Part shown: positions 11,787 through 23,978 of the stretch, piece after piece
Numbering within the stretch: the first letter of the stretch is position 1
Layout: each line of letters opens with the position of its first letter
NCBI RefSeq assembly: GCF_001625305.1
Contig: NW_017803842.1
Span: 110,638 to 174,637 of the forward strand
Origin: Branchiostoma belcheri
Lineage: Eukaryota > Chordata > Leptocardii > Amphioxiformes > Branchiostomatidae
DNA: 64,000 nt
Reading direction: 5' to 3'
Notes under the pieces: generated by a model
Seen by the model: only the letters and a program-made list of their open reading frames with translations
Database searches by the model: none
Told to the model about the DNA's origin: nothing
Translations under genes and position numbers: made by a program

Positions 11787-12409
11787 TTACTGGGTTTGAC
11801 TTCTTCTTTTTAGGCAGTGGAAGACGAATTTACCCACTTCTTCTATAATATGTGGGTTCTTTGATTTTAGTAGTAAAAATGTTTTTTTGTGGTAGGGAAC
11901 GGTGGGGAAGTAAGGGAGTATTTTGGACACGGTGCTAAATAATTGTTTTCTGATGTCGTCATAAAATGGACAGTTAGAGATGAAATGAATTTCGTCTTCC
12001 ACTGCATTTGAGGAGCAATATTTACAAATTCTCTCCGACACAGGCAGTTTCATATATCGCCCTTTTTCGATTTCCAGGGGGTGGGCACTGATTCTAATTT
12101 TACTAATAGCGGAGCGCTGCTCGAAGTCACAGTGTTCTAGGTATTGTTCTAGACAGTATTCAGTTTTACATTTTCTATAGAATCTCACTTTACCGGTATT
12201 AACAGACAAGCTATGGAAGAAAGTTTGAATGTACATGTCTGAAAGTCTTGTCCTTAATACTTTATACATATGTTGAGGATCACAGGTTGTACTATCAATA
12301 TGCAGTAGGTAGGAATATCCACAGTGGTCGAGGATCTCCTTCACCCGCTGTAACAATGTCCGTCTACGACTATATGTCAGGGAATTACGTTGTAACAGGA
12401 GTGCATCAA
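11787..12409 (-). mobile_element. LINE-like retrotransposon ORF, C-terminal fragment
   Basis: A minus-strand reading frame of about 205 codons, open back to about 12409, ends at 11787. It carries the Cys-Cys-His-Cys cluster CKYCSSNAVEDEIHFISNC, a CxxC-x8-H-x4-C knuckle that commonly closes the reverse-transcriptase ORF of non-LTR elements. It also has segments typical of that region (ERICKYC, NCPFYDDIRKQLF). The polymerase domain itself is absent, so this is a 5'-truncated copy. The stop codon appears natural, not a frameshift. Confidence 0.6.
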
Positions 12410-14418
12410 CTTATCCAACAATGACTGATAGTTCCACAGGCGCCGCATCGACAGACTTTGTGTGGCGGCAGCAGCCTCTAACCTATTGAGTATTGTGTAA
12501 TATTCTGAAAACGACCTTGCACATGCCGTTCCCGTAGGATCTTATTCAAAGTTAGCAGGTACGTGAAAAACCGTGCAACCTAGCAATTTGCCTGTGCCAA
12601 AGCCTGTAGCTTAACACTGTGCCCTTTCCTGGAACAGGAAACGTTTTGGGGGCATCGCGGGAGTCCGCGGATTGATCATGCGCCTGGTGAGCCACTCTCC
12701 TCGTACAGCCGGGGGCGCCGGAGTCAACCCGCCACATTTACAGCGTGTGGCAAAATTTACTCCGCTGGGGGAGCGACGCGAAGAATTCATCGGCTAACAT
12801 ATTTTTTATCTGTCGACGTTTTGGCAGCTGATACTCTGTTGTCAAATCGCCCTGATGCCCAGAGCAACTTCTAAAACATCGGCAGAGAAAATAGTAATTA
12901 TGTGTAGGTAAGAAAACTAAACTTAACTTTCAGTCGAAAACTATCTACAAAAAAAACTTTGCCGAAACAAATAAAGAAATATTTGCACAAGTAAGCGTGG
13001 ATTTTGAAGTGGACCTTTATATGTAAACACAAAACATTGTTCTCTGTTGAACATCTTCACGTTGTTCCCTTCTTCCTGCAAATACATGTACAAAATGTAT
13101 TGTGATGTGGTTAAGCCCCAAATTCTTACAGATTAAATTATTTTTCAACGTTGGGACAGAAATGTTCTGTGATCAAAGCGTCTTAAGTCTTATAATTAGG
13201 ATCTTTTAAATGTATAATTGTCTCGTGTACCATTTTTTTACCATGCTATTTCGTAAGAGCCACCTTAAGTTTATTTGTGCAAAAATCAACCACTTTTTAT
13301 AATAACAGTCTTTCAGCTTTATTTCATCTATTTTCTTTAACCGGAGCAAGTTGAAGTACGCTCAGGCCGTGTGTAATCTGTTTTCCATGTATCACTGGGT
13401 CTAACATGTGCATTGTTTTAAGCAAACCTTGACATTTGATGTCCCTTTCAAGACTTTTAAACCTATCTATTTTTAAAGGTTGTCACTGCTTTGATTAATA
13501 ATCACTCAGCTTGTTTTCCACACCGACCGATTGAAACACTCCTGGCGTCACCGTAATCTCCCTAAGCTTGGTTAACGCTCCACCATATTTAGGCTGCGCT
13601 GTGATGCAGCCCGGGGAGAAAGCCTGACGTATAGAACGTCTCCTACCAGGTCACATACATCCACCAACCTGACAAAATGTGCCGCAGATCGTTATCGTAC
13701 AAAAATGTGTTAGTAGAACTTCTTAAATCCGACCAAGTAGCACCAGTTACTGTAGTCGGTACATTTCTCTTCAATCATTAAAAGCATTGGTAAACGGCAT
13801 TCGTACCCTTTTCGACTATTGTCGTATGCATGATCAATGGTCGAAATCTACTGTAGCATAGACACACGGCTGGTTTTGATGTTTATGACGGATGATGTAC
13901 GAATCTATTGGCAAAATTTCAAAACAGTGTATCCGTTTGTTGTATCCTTCTTAACCGTTTTTCACTGACATTTGTACATGAAACAATCGTTTGACTGTGG
14001 AAATAACTCGGCGACGGCCGGCATGTTGTAAAGCTGTTGAGCGGTGCACCGCCGCCTACTCAATAACGCCGGCGAAATTACATACACTGTCTCCTGCTGC
14101 TGCTTAATAACGGAAGATGGTGGTCGTGATGTGGGAGAAACTTCTGGAGCCAATGCAGTCTGAATCATTCCGCGTTTTAGCAACCCTAAGTCAAGGGCGA
14201 ATGAGTCAACCGTGCACAACGCACTCTATTACATTCCGCCTTCTTCCTTCAATATTCTAACGCAATTTCCCCCTAATACCCCCTCTCCACTGAGGCAGCA
14301 GCCGTGGAGCGACTAAACATCTCACAGGAGTGCAAAGGAATTGAATTTCTCTCATGATAGATAAGTGTACTTTTTTATTTTGTAAGTTTTGTTGTCATAA
14401 AAAGCAAACATAGACAAG

Positions 14419-14420
<2 letters not shown>
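12410..14420. other. Intergenic, no recognisable feature
   Basis: No exon, RNA gene or clear repeat seen. Reading frames are short and lack domains. Confidence 0.4.

Positions 14421-14455
<35 letters not shown>
14421..14455. repeat. (GA)n microsatellite
   Basis: Uninterrupted GA dinucleotides, about 16 units. Confidence 0.95.
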
Positions 14456-14458
<3 letters not shown>

Positions 14459-15461
14459 TACTCAAGTACTTTCCATATTTCCATAGCCATCATTCTTGCA
14501 ACAAAATACACGGTAAACATCCCATCCACACACTAGTCATATTCTAAACATGACAATAAAACTAGTAGAAAAGTAAAATATAATCCTGAAATATGTTTGG
14601 ATAAATCTAACATTGCCTTCATGAATCATGTACATTGGTGTTCTTAGGTCTCCTCCTTTGAACCTCTCCCATGCCATCATGACAAGTTCTCATTGCGTAG
14701 CAGTACGTATATTCCATATTCCTATTCGTACACGAGCATGTCCAGACCTGTTACATGTACATTGGAAATTTTCCTAGTAAATGATAATTATTTCTTACCC
14801 TGTCATAATCCTTCCCGTATATACAGTACGAGTACTATCCATCTCCCTATATCTCCCTCTAAATACACCTTATATGGACCATATATTTGCATATACTTCT
14901 CCGGAGTTTCTAACGTTTAACTTGAATACTTCTGTGGTATGAAATATGAGGTTGAAAACCAAATGCTGCCCATGTATATAAAAAGGTTAGTCACACACAT
15001 TCATCTGCTTACAAAAAGATCGACGCTGGCATATTTGTCACAGGGAGGTCGGGCAGTGTTCTCTCTAAGTCACCTTGTGGTTAGACGCACAGACGTATGT
15101 CAGAACCAGACTTGACTCGCAAACAGGAATGAAAAAGGGCACCGGCATAGAACTATCAGGGCGGCAAGAGACACAGACACTGTGAAAACGTCATTAATTC
15201 TCTGTCATGAGACGGTATTTGTTGCCTACCATACGCCGAATGGGTGAAGAATGGCATATTTCTTGAACTCTACAATTTTTCTACACTTTTGGATAGGAAC
15301 CAAGAAACAAATGATAACGGCATGTGGTTGTCCTTTGTTATTTGCAGGTTGTCACATACACGATAACTGTCGAGAAAACACTGCCTGGACAACTTGTGCT
15401 AGTGTCTTGACTAGAGACTATGTAATATTTAATATATGTAGGAAGTTAGTAGCAGTATATA

Positions 15462-15599
15462 TCATTCCATGAGTTTTCTACAATGCTTGCACCTCTGACA
15501 ATGTCTACATTGTCTGCAGGACCGACCGTTTTCTCTCTTGCTGCGTCGGCAACGTTTACACACGTGCTTTCCTCTGGCCAATCTGCATTTCTTACAAAA
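15462..15599 (-). CDS. Putative last CAP exon with Cys-rich basic frame
   Basis: After TTCCTTCTCAG, the phase-0 frame reads FCKKCRLARGKHVCKRCRRS and then SCRQCRHCQRCKHCRKLME to a TGA. It has nine cysteines with repeated CxxC spacing among Arg/Lys. Exon 7 delivers phase 1, which would instead read Val-Leu-stop. Either an intervening exon is missed, the terminal exon is used from another splice form, or the Cys-rich frame is accidental. Confidence 0.35.
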   Translation of the reverse strand, partial: FCKKCRLARGKHVCKRCRRSKRENGRSCRQCRHCQRCKHCRKLME

Positions 15600-18500
15600 C
15601 TGAGAAGGAATTCAAAAGAAGTTAGATTAATATAAACAACGAAAACAAATCAGTTTAACCATTCATAAAGTAACTGCAGCTGTGTTGTTCATATTTGTAG
15701 AAGATACTTATTCTTTATCAACTGAAAGCAAGGCCATTTCTGGGCACTGAACTAAGTTAGTTGGAGGTAAACAGGACTAGTCACATAAAATTAAGATTGT
15801 TACAGTTATCAGGAACAGCATGTCCCTTGCGCTTTCGGCATGAATGAATGAATGAATGAATGAATCTTTATTCAACCGGCAGACTCACATAAAGCCTGAA
15901 TTTAGTTGAATTTACACCATTTTTGCGTACAAAGTAATACAAACATTATCAATTATTCACATTAAAACACACTTATCATAAAATGCATCACGGTGTTGTT
16001 TGAGGGATACATGTACACTTCAAGAAAGTTTTATGTTACCTTTCGCCTTGTCTTTTTCGAACACACCACATCCTTGAAATCTATAACAAAATGAGACATT
16101 TGTTGGCGTAAGGGCATTACTTATAAAAGACCAAAAGCACGACTGTCACAATGGAAAAATTCCTCCTAGTCAGGTAAAGGTATTTACCGGTTATAACAGG
16201 AGAGGGCACGTGGGTGTCGAACTCAGGCTGGTCCATAACCAAGGGCTCTGTGGTTGAAGAAGGACAAAACAGTCGTCAATATTGCAATGGTAATTACTCC
16301 AAAACATCTATCTAACTGTTATTGCTGACTTTCCATAAGCTATCATAGCGTATGGGAATATTTTGACCAGGTATTCCTACGGGAAATTAGTAGTTCACAC
16401 TTGTAATCCTGCTACATACATTATCAGCTAGTTAGTTAGTTAGTTAATGATATACTTTGCTTGTCATTGTGGATGAAAAGTACCTCCATTGAAGGCCTCA
16501 AGATCGAGGATGCTGGACGCCACCACTCCGGTCTTCGCGTCCTCCGCTCTGCGGGGCCGGTTGGGGTTTCCTGGTATACAGCGGTGAGATAACACATGCA
16601 TGTCAACAACAGGTCTCTGATCCACCATGTACCTACGATGGGTGGGTTTTCACGACAAGCGTGCCACACGTCGTAGATTTGAAAAGAAGAGAGTGTTAGA
16701 GTTTTAAAATCATAACTATTACACTCGTTTCTACTCGAACCTTCTTAGTAACATACGCAATATCGTCGTACGAAGAAAAAAACCAAGTATGTACGGTATA
16801 TGTGACCGGGGCTTTACTAAACGTTAGTAGAACAGTTCTGTACACGATCAGTTTGAAATAAGGAGGTCCAACATCATTAGGTGCTGACACTACCACGGCG
16901 CATTGCTTATGTACAGAGGGATTAGCAATCACGTGTCAGCCTAGACACTCAGCCGAGAACCTTAGTCGAGACTCTATATGTAGATTTTGCTGGGATTTTG
17001 TACAAGAAAGCAAGCGTCTTGACCTATTGTACGAGGTCTGGTCGCTTTTGGGGGGCTACAATTCCTACATCCGACCTGGCCCACAGAAAATACGCCTGTA
17101 ATCGGATAATGTTATCAGAGCCCGAAGTTTAGCGGGAAAATGTCCATTGTTAGTAGAGACAAAGTGGATATTAGTGGGAGCCGACATACTGACACAGACG
17201 TCCCGGCACCAGGATGCCAGATTAGAGAACTATTAAGATGTGTATGATAGCCCTGTCTGGTGCGCGGGATGGCAAGGTCGTAATGCAGGCTCGGGAAACT
17301 ATTCATCATGCATGAAAGTCCATCTGAGTGACTGGTTTATGTCAATACGATCGTATTCAATAACTGTAGCGGCCATCTTTAGAAGGAAAAGAAATTCAAC
17401 AGTCCTCTGGTCTTCTAAGCGTGTCGGCAGAACGTACCGCGGCTGCGCAAAATCTGTTATGTATTGTGCTCGTCTATGGTTTTCAAATGTTGTGTCGGAA
17501 AAGATACCGTCTTCAACAGGTAAAATCTGCTGCAACGTTCACCGTGAAAAATCCACGTTTCGCGCAGTACGTTCTGGTCTTCTTCAGGATAACTGATGTC
17601 CATATTCTTTGTTCACGTGACTAATCACTCTTTGAACGTCTAAGATGAGTCTTGTCTTAGAGTTTCCTAATAGATAAATTAATTATGATGCAAACACTCA
17701 CCGCACAAACTGTCATAACACGTGTTGTTGCCGTCTTGACACTGACTACAAGGTTTGCCTGCGGTGTACGGTTTCTGGTAGGCTCTGTTTCCTCTGAGGG
17801 GAAATAACATAAATACATAAACAAAAACGGCACAACATTTCTGTTGGAAAAGGGCCAGATAAATATGAATGAATTACTCTTTACTAGATAGTTATTATAG
17901 TATATAGCCGTTACCTAGGAGAGTAATCGCACACGATGACGTAACTGTTGCGCCACCCAAGACCCTGCAGGATGTCACACATTTTCACGCCACATCCGAT
18001 CTCGCGAGACTTGGCCCAGACCACCTGTAAGGGAAGCTGACGTCATCAAAATGGCAGATACGGGTCAATGGGACAGCATGTCACACTGGTATCTAGCCTT
18101 TATAAAAACAGCTCGTATCTTCCAAGCAAAAATTCAGTTTCTTCTCATGATAAATGCACAAATAATGACCATCTATCATATAGATACCAGTGAGTAGCAA
18201 AATTACGGTGTGTATACAACACCGAAAAAAATAGACACTTAAGCAAACTAACGGCCCATTTACTAAACAAGAGATTATAAACTTAATTACAATGAAAACT
18301 GCTATATTTATCTGACAAATTGATTTGTATGTTTACAGTAGCAGCTATCAAAACATGGCATCTTTGTCGTGAGTGTGGCCTTTACTCAAAGCAAGTGAAA
18401 ACGCTCGCAGAGCATGCTCTATGACCCCTCTATCTTGTATAACATGTTGAAACAGCTGTAAACGTATTTGACTAGCCTATCACTAAATCTATGACTATGG

Positions 18501-21500
18501 CAGCCCTAACAGTGGCCGGGATGGGACTCACTGACAGTCACACAAGACACTATACACGGTCATCAATAACACCAGAGTGCGATCATCATCTCTCAGGGTG
18601 GAAGGATGTCTACTGCACCATCACTGAATATACTACGTTGTTTGAAACGTTATAACACGTGTCGGTGTGTATCTGGGCAATGCAAATAACGTTCCATTCC
18701 CACCTGAGTATAGTGTCCGCACCTCTTATCAGTGCATGTGTCGGTAGTGTAGGAGTACTTCTGTCCCTCTTCGAACCACCGCTTCGTTTCCTCCCCTGCT
18801 CTGTACTTTTCTGGGGAAACATTGGGATTTGATTTACGGTATTGAATCCATAGTTTACATAGCAATGATTAATCGAATCCTCTGCCACACATTTAGGACT
18901 TGCCCTCGACTTTGCTCGCGACCACTCCCCAGCCAAGGTCGACTGAAATGAATACGAGCAGCTTTCTAACGCGAACGTTTTGAGTCCGATGGTAAAAAGG
19001 TTGAAAGAAGGTATCCTGCAATCCACAGTAATAGTTGCTAGATGTCACCTTTCCATGGTATATAAAGGCCGAATTGACTTACCTTGTTGTGACAAAGCTT
19101 AAGGATCATTCAAAATGATCTTTTAAAAATTAGAATGCGTAGGTCTTCACGATGCATATCACTCGAGCAAACACAAACGGCAAGATAGATATGTAGAAAA
19201 TTTGATCCAAAGCGTTTTCTCCTACCCAGTGTAAAATAAATGTTTTCTCCAACCGGTCCTTTGAACCGCTCCTCCCGCCGTATGTTCTGTGTGTACACAC
19301 ACTGGTCTGCCCAGTCCTGCGCGATAGCCGCCAGCTTCTCGTTCCACACCTGAGAAAAACACAACGGACCTAAGTCTGATTATGGACTGATAACTGCTTC
19401 TGCTTGGTTTCTTACATATATGCTTTGTGTTTATTTATCCTTATCATTTGTGTATTTCTGCATATATGTTTAATTTATTTCATGTTGCTTATGTGCCATT
19501 TTTCCCAATGTTTTATGTTTTCTGGTCCCTTGTTGTAGGGGCTTTACATGTAGACGTTTTGAAGATTAAGCAAATAGATAAATAAACCATGTGTGATCAC
19601 GGATCTATGAGTGTTTTGATGTAAAGTAATAAACATAGTTATTGTGGGAGTTGCAAATGTTCACACACACTTACTCTGCTTTCAAATACATGTGAACTTG
19701 TTTTGTGCCCTTTATAGTATAATGTATACACAACTACATATACTTTCTCACAAGAATGTTCTATGCAAATTGTTAACAATGAAACACATCATTCAAACAT
19801 AATGATGCTATAATATACGTTGTTAAACAGGTGGCCTTCGGTTTAAGTAATGGTCGCAAGGTGTCGCATCTACTTGCTGGTAGTATTCACTGCTTTGACA
19901 AACCGAATCTGTAGAGCTCAGATTTATGACAACATGTTTCCCAATCATGTCGGCACAGCGGGACTGGCATTTGTAAGGACAGCGGGGGACTGATAACTGC
20001 CGATACACTGGGAACGAGATTGGCAAGGTCACAAATTGGCGACAAAAGTTGGCGCGACCTTCATGGCAAGCTTCCCAATCACAAAGGACCAGTCCATTCA
20101 AAGGTAGGGGAGTCTGGACCTCCAGATACGGAACGGCAATTAGAATAGCACGTTTCAATGATCACGTATAAAGAAGGTCTCCAAGTTCAGACGGCAAACT
20201 TTATTTGCATTTAATATTGCAGTATTATATATTACAACATGTATACTGCAAAAGTTGAAAGTTTAGCTTTGTTATTTGTATGTTAAGTCGAACATCATAA
20301 TGTGTACATGTATTTTCTGGCTCTTGAATTTTTCAAACCTCACATTTCAACATTTCCGTCTCTAGATGATCTTGTTATCTTGTAAATCATTCCATGTCCA
20401 GGGTGTTTTCATATAAGGATTGGGCTTTCAAAAGAATGAGTGGAAACGTTTCATAGATATAATGAAATTAGAGGACGTCGAGTCCATGCTCCCTCCTGTG
20501 GCCGGTTTGATTGACAGCCAAGATCTGTACCCCGGTGATTCAATCATAAAACCGGGGCTAGTCTGCCAGTTACCTGCGGAGACACATAAAGATGATGCAA
20601 CACGTATTTCAAACCTCAACTGAAAATAACGGTGGGAATTTAAAATTTGGCGTCTTCAAAAGTTAGTCCGACTCAACACTCCTAGTCTGCACCAGACTAA
20701 CAACGTGGGCTAAAAAAATACAAAACTTTTCCCAAATATGGAGAATAATTTGCTAGAGAATTTGGCCACCATAGAGTTGATTTTACCCTTACAGCGTTAG
20801 CGGCTCTCTTTCCTTGCCAATCATTGTATTTGACCCCATTATTGTCGTACTCTCCGTAACACCTTAAGAAGGCCAGGTAGAAGTTAACCAACCCTCCCTC
20901 TCTGTTCTAAAGGTGCAGCAGTCCGTGTAAAGCGTGGAATGTTGGCCAGTTTTTCGGTCATGGCTGTTTGGCAGAGTGCCATGCCGCCTGCCTGACTAAC
21001 ATGTCACCTTGTGTGTTCAAGGGAGCGCGGTAAACACAGAGGTCGGCCAGATGTGAAAGGAACTGTTGTCCGCAATTATCCCACGTCTCCTGAAGTGTGA
21101 TAAGTTATGCACATGGTGGTTGCGTGAAGAGTGCCTGTAATATAGACCGAGGATCTCGTGCCAAGACCCAGCATGTATACACCTTAAGAACTTACGAGAT
21201 AGTCCTCTAACATTTACACAGCTGTAAGACATTCATACAAAACCGTATCTGTGTCCTTTCCCGCTACATTTAACTTCGGATAAGGTATCCTCCTGTTGAT
21301 GGACACTACCTGACATTTGAACCACTTTCTTTCACAAGTGGAACATTTTTCCTCCACAGAATACAGGCTTGCAATTTATGTTATATCGAAATTTGACGCT
21401 TCTGAAGAACCGCAGGCCACTACACGGATTTAGTGTACATAGGTCACACAGAAGCGTGAGTGTAAACAAGATTATGGCACGGCTCTAAATAGATTGAAAC

Positions 21501-21852
21501 GCTTGATGACATTTCTTAAGGCTGACCCATACTAAAATTAGAACGTTTTAGAACGTAAGAAGTTTTAGAACGTAAGACTGATTTTGAAACACAGACATAC
21601 TAAGTTACGACGTATTCATGTTACTGAGCACTTTCAATTATACAAATTAGGTACAAGAGGGGCCGTCAAGATACTTGAACAACTCAATGTCAAACGTACC
21701 ATGTACTCCATGTCTGCTGCAGTTGGCTGCACGCTCTTTCTAAACTCGTTATGTTCGTAGAGAATGGCGTCGATCTCGTGGGTTGTCAACACAGAAGAGG
21801 CCAGGATTTCTCGCAGGTAGCCCGCGCCCACTAGTAGCAAGAGGCGCCACAT
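15462..21852 (-). CDS. Secreted CAP-superfamily protein (SCP/CRISP/GLIPR-like)
   Basis: Exons in transcript order: 21852-21700, 19349-19226, 18810-18704, 18024-17915, 17793-17702, 16247-16188, 16072-16040 and a putative last exon 15599-15462. The first begins MWRLLLLVGAGYL, a likely signal peptide, so the product should be secreted. The CAP core is then complete: LYEHNEFR (first conserved His), MVWNEKLAAIAQDWADQC, GENIYFTLEKY (Glu), RWFEEGQKY, CGHYTQVVWAKS (CAP1 signature with second His), GCGVKMC and VIVCDYSPRGN (CAP2 signature). A Cys-rich hinge-like segment GKPCSQCQDGNNTCYDSLC follows, as in CRISP/allergen-5 proteins. Phases agree through 16040; the last exon does not fit in its most protein-like frame. 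Such proteins act outside the cell in defence, venom or reproduction; the specific role here is unknown. Confidence 0.88.
15841..15990 (-). mobile_element. LINE 3' end with (ATTC)n tail
   Basis: Read on the minus strand, a segment including TGTGAGTCTGCCGGTTGAAT ends in AATAAAG and then a run of ATTC repeats. A short tandem 3' tail of this kind is characteristic of CR1/L2-type non-LTR elements. It is a short 5'-truncated fragment inside the CAP gene's last intron. Confidence 0.5.
16040..16072 (-). CDS. CAP gene exon 7 (33-nt microexon, tentative)
   Basis: Encodes GCGVFEKDKAK with symmetric phase 1. The acceptor is GATTTCAAG and the donor GTAACA. It is short, and support is only splice sites plus phase. 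Confidence 0.4.
16188..16247 (-). CDS. CAP gene exon 6 (linker)
   Basis: Encodes EPLVMDQPEFDTHVPSPVIT with phase 1 on both sides; the acceptor is TTCAACCACAG and the donor GTAAAT. It is a Pro-rich linker with no known domain. Confidence 0.65.
17417..17573. mobile_element. MITE of the AGCACGTCGG family, right end truncated
   Basis: The left end AGCGTGTCGGCAGAACGTAC and the right end GCGCAGTACGTT are inverted partners, but the last ~14 bases of the right terminus are missing. The insertion is bounded by a perfect 10-base direct repeat CTGGTCTTCT (17407-17416 and 17574-17583). The inner sequence GTTTTCAAATGTTGTGTCGG matches other copies of the family. It lies in the intron between CAP exons 5 and 6. 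Confidence 0.6.
17702..17793 (-). CDS. CAP gene exon 5 (hinge-like Cys segment)
   Basis: Encodes GNRAYQKPYTAGKPCSQC and DGNNTCYDSLC. The acceptor is TTTCCCCTCAG and it ends in phase 1 at TGCG|GTGAGT. Confidence 0.88.
17915..18024 (-). CDS. CAP gene exon 4
   Basis: Encodes VVWAKSREIGCGVKMC through YVIVCDYSP. The acceptor is CCCTTACAG and it ends in phase 2 at CTAG|GTAACG. Confidence 0.9.
18704..18810 (-). CDS. CAP gene exon 3
   Basis: Encodes KYRAGEETKRWFEEGQKYSY through CGHYTQ. The acceptor is TGTTTCCCCAG and it ends at CTCAG|GTGGGA, splitting the CAP1 signature at the usual place before VVW. Confidence 0.9.
19226..19349 (-). CDS. CAP gene exon 2
   Basis: Encodes VWNEKLAAIAQDWADQCVYT through GENIYFTL. 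The acceptor is TTTTTCTCAG. It ends in phase 1 at CTGG|GTAGG. Confidence 0.88.
19823..20158 (-). other. Cys-rich open frame in CAP intron 1, unrecognised
   Basis: An open frame of 111 codons without an ATG start, on the same strand as the CAP gene. It includes LVLCDWEACHEGRANFC and PRCPYKCQSRCADM. Composition is protein-like, but there is no good acceptor upstream and no family I recognise. It could be an unrelated exon, a relic or chance. Confidence 0.22.
21700..21852 (-). CDS. CAP gene exon 1
   Basis: ATG through DMEYM, 51 codons, ending phase 0 at ATG|GTACGT. It holds the signal peptide and the first CAP helix with EHNEFRKSV. An upstream in-frame TTG extends the frame, but the ATG is the natural start. 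Confidence 0.88.
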
Positions 21853-21999
21853 TTTCCTCCCACCTTTGCTTGGCAAAGATCAATGAATAACCAGGTCGTG
21901 GGGATTTTCTAACCTATGGTTCGCGAGGGACTTACCGACCAAGAGGGTCAGCGATAGTAGTCAGTGCTGGGCAAATAGAGTGACGCTCTGTTTGCAGTT

Positions 22000-23079
22000 T
22001 ACCGTGTGGGTGTGCATGTGGGTGGAGTTAGTGTATGGAGCGGATACCGCTATTGTTTGTGGCAGGCTGCGAGGAAGGGCGAACATTTCCGCAGTTATTT
22101 GCCTCTCATAGACAAGTGTTACGTATGTTTAGTCTGTATGTGTTGAAGGGTACTTAAGTCTTTACTGGAGACATTTATCGTACTTTGACGTCTGGCAAAT
22201 ATTTTAGAAACGCAAAGTAGGCGAAAGAGACGGATCCGTCATACACCGTAGTGATTCTGTTATGGGCCATGCATGTTGAGGGGATATTTGTATGGCTTTC
22301 GGAGGCCCTCCTTTCGTGCAATGAGGTTTGCATGTCATCATCAGTCATGTAAAGATTCTCTTGCTGGACAGCGCCACCTAGCATCCCGATGGAATATTAC
22401 CAGACGATGTCTTGCCAAAATAATTTGCCAACGATTCTATTACAAGTGAACCATAATAGGCGTTAGAAGACCTTTACCACATATTCATGCCTCGATAAAT
22501 GTATACAGACTAGGTCGCATGACTTAATAAACATATCGTATGACTCAATAAACATCATACAACAGAGAAATATATAGGCAAGAAGAGACGACAAACATTA
22601 AACGTACAATAATAATATAATATAACATATAGTAGACAAGAGCGTTGAACCAAACTAAAACAATAGGTGACAAGAATACAACTGAAGTTCTATACAAATT
22701 CATTGATACATCATCACTTAATACACGAAGTAAGATTAACGAGGTGTCACCTAAAATACTGAAGTATATTCGTCTACAAAGGGTTGATTCTAAGCCTCTG
22801 ATACAATGCACAATGTCACGTGACAGATCATTCGCCCAATGAGCGTTAGCGCAGAGCAACAAATTTTCAACGGAAACATCGATTCTTAATTAAATGGCAA
22901 AGTGTGCCACAGCAAACACAACCTTATGCTCTAATCATGATGCTTACATCGATCAAGACACTGTGGTGCCACATACTGAGGTACCAGTTGTCAGTAGAGA
23001 ACTATCGTTGCAGACTGAATGACCGACATGTGTATATTTTCTAATTAGGTTATAAAACGTACAAAGGAGGTTATATATA
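22000..23079. other. Intergenic upstream of CAP gene
   Basis: This should hold the CAP promoter (minus strand). No TATA box or initiator is convincing, and no other gene is seen. Confidence 0.4.
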
Positions 23080-23198
23080 GACTGAGTGTCAGCCTTGTTA
23101 GCTTTCGTCCGATCCCCAAGATCCGCTCCCCACCAACAATCTTGGCAGGGAGCGCATCTTGGGAGCGGACGAAAGCTAACAAGGCTGACACTCAGGCT
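23080..23198. mobile_element. Short near-perfect palindrome (hairpin MITE)
   Basis: Arms of about 50 bases beginning CTGAGTGTCAGCCTTGTTAG and ending with its exact inverse are separated by only about 15 bases around CCACCAACAATCTTGG. Only a few mismatches exist between the arms. It has no coding capacity. Confidence 0.7.
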
Positions 23199-23978
23199 AG
23201 GTCATTAACCTTGTGCTTATAAACAGCTCAATGATTGTCACTCGCATTAGTACGGCACCGCAACAGGTCGTTGCGCGATTTGATTATAGAATTTTTAATC
23301 CGTGACAGGACCAACAACCGACAAGAAACTAAGGCATCAAAGACAGCTCAAGTATGTGGATTTCCTATATAACCCCATTGGTACGACATATGCACGACTA
23401 TCACAAGAATGTCCTCAGTTTGTGATCGTATGAAGATCATACGACCGGTCCCTTACAGTCGCATTGATACGGAAACTACAGCCACAGCATACATCAATAT
23501 AAAACAGTCATGGACAGATAAAATATATTAATAAATGTATAATTTTAGAGAAACATATATCCACACCAAATTCCAAATATACAATACTTTCAAATTCTAC
23601 TTTATATAACGCTAAATTTACAACTGCAATGAATATTGCTTATAATCATGTTTATTATTATACATCACACATTGACAGAAAGAACAAGAGTTCAGGGATC
23701 TCAAGAAGATATTTGAGAAAACACAGACAACTTATCAACGTATAGTCAAATAGAGACGAGTATCATTACATACCAGCACATCAGCCTCATAGTCCTACTA
23801 AGGTTGTGGGTAAGGTTGGTGGTTAACGCCCCTCAAAAGTGGAAACATAACAAACACGTTATTTCGATCCAAAGTTAGCTTAACAGCTATACTGTACTTA
23901 CCAGTTGTCCATTGCATACTGCAATACAACAATATACATGTAGAATAGCAACTGCCATACAATAACATTTGACACATG

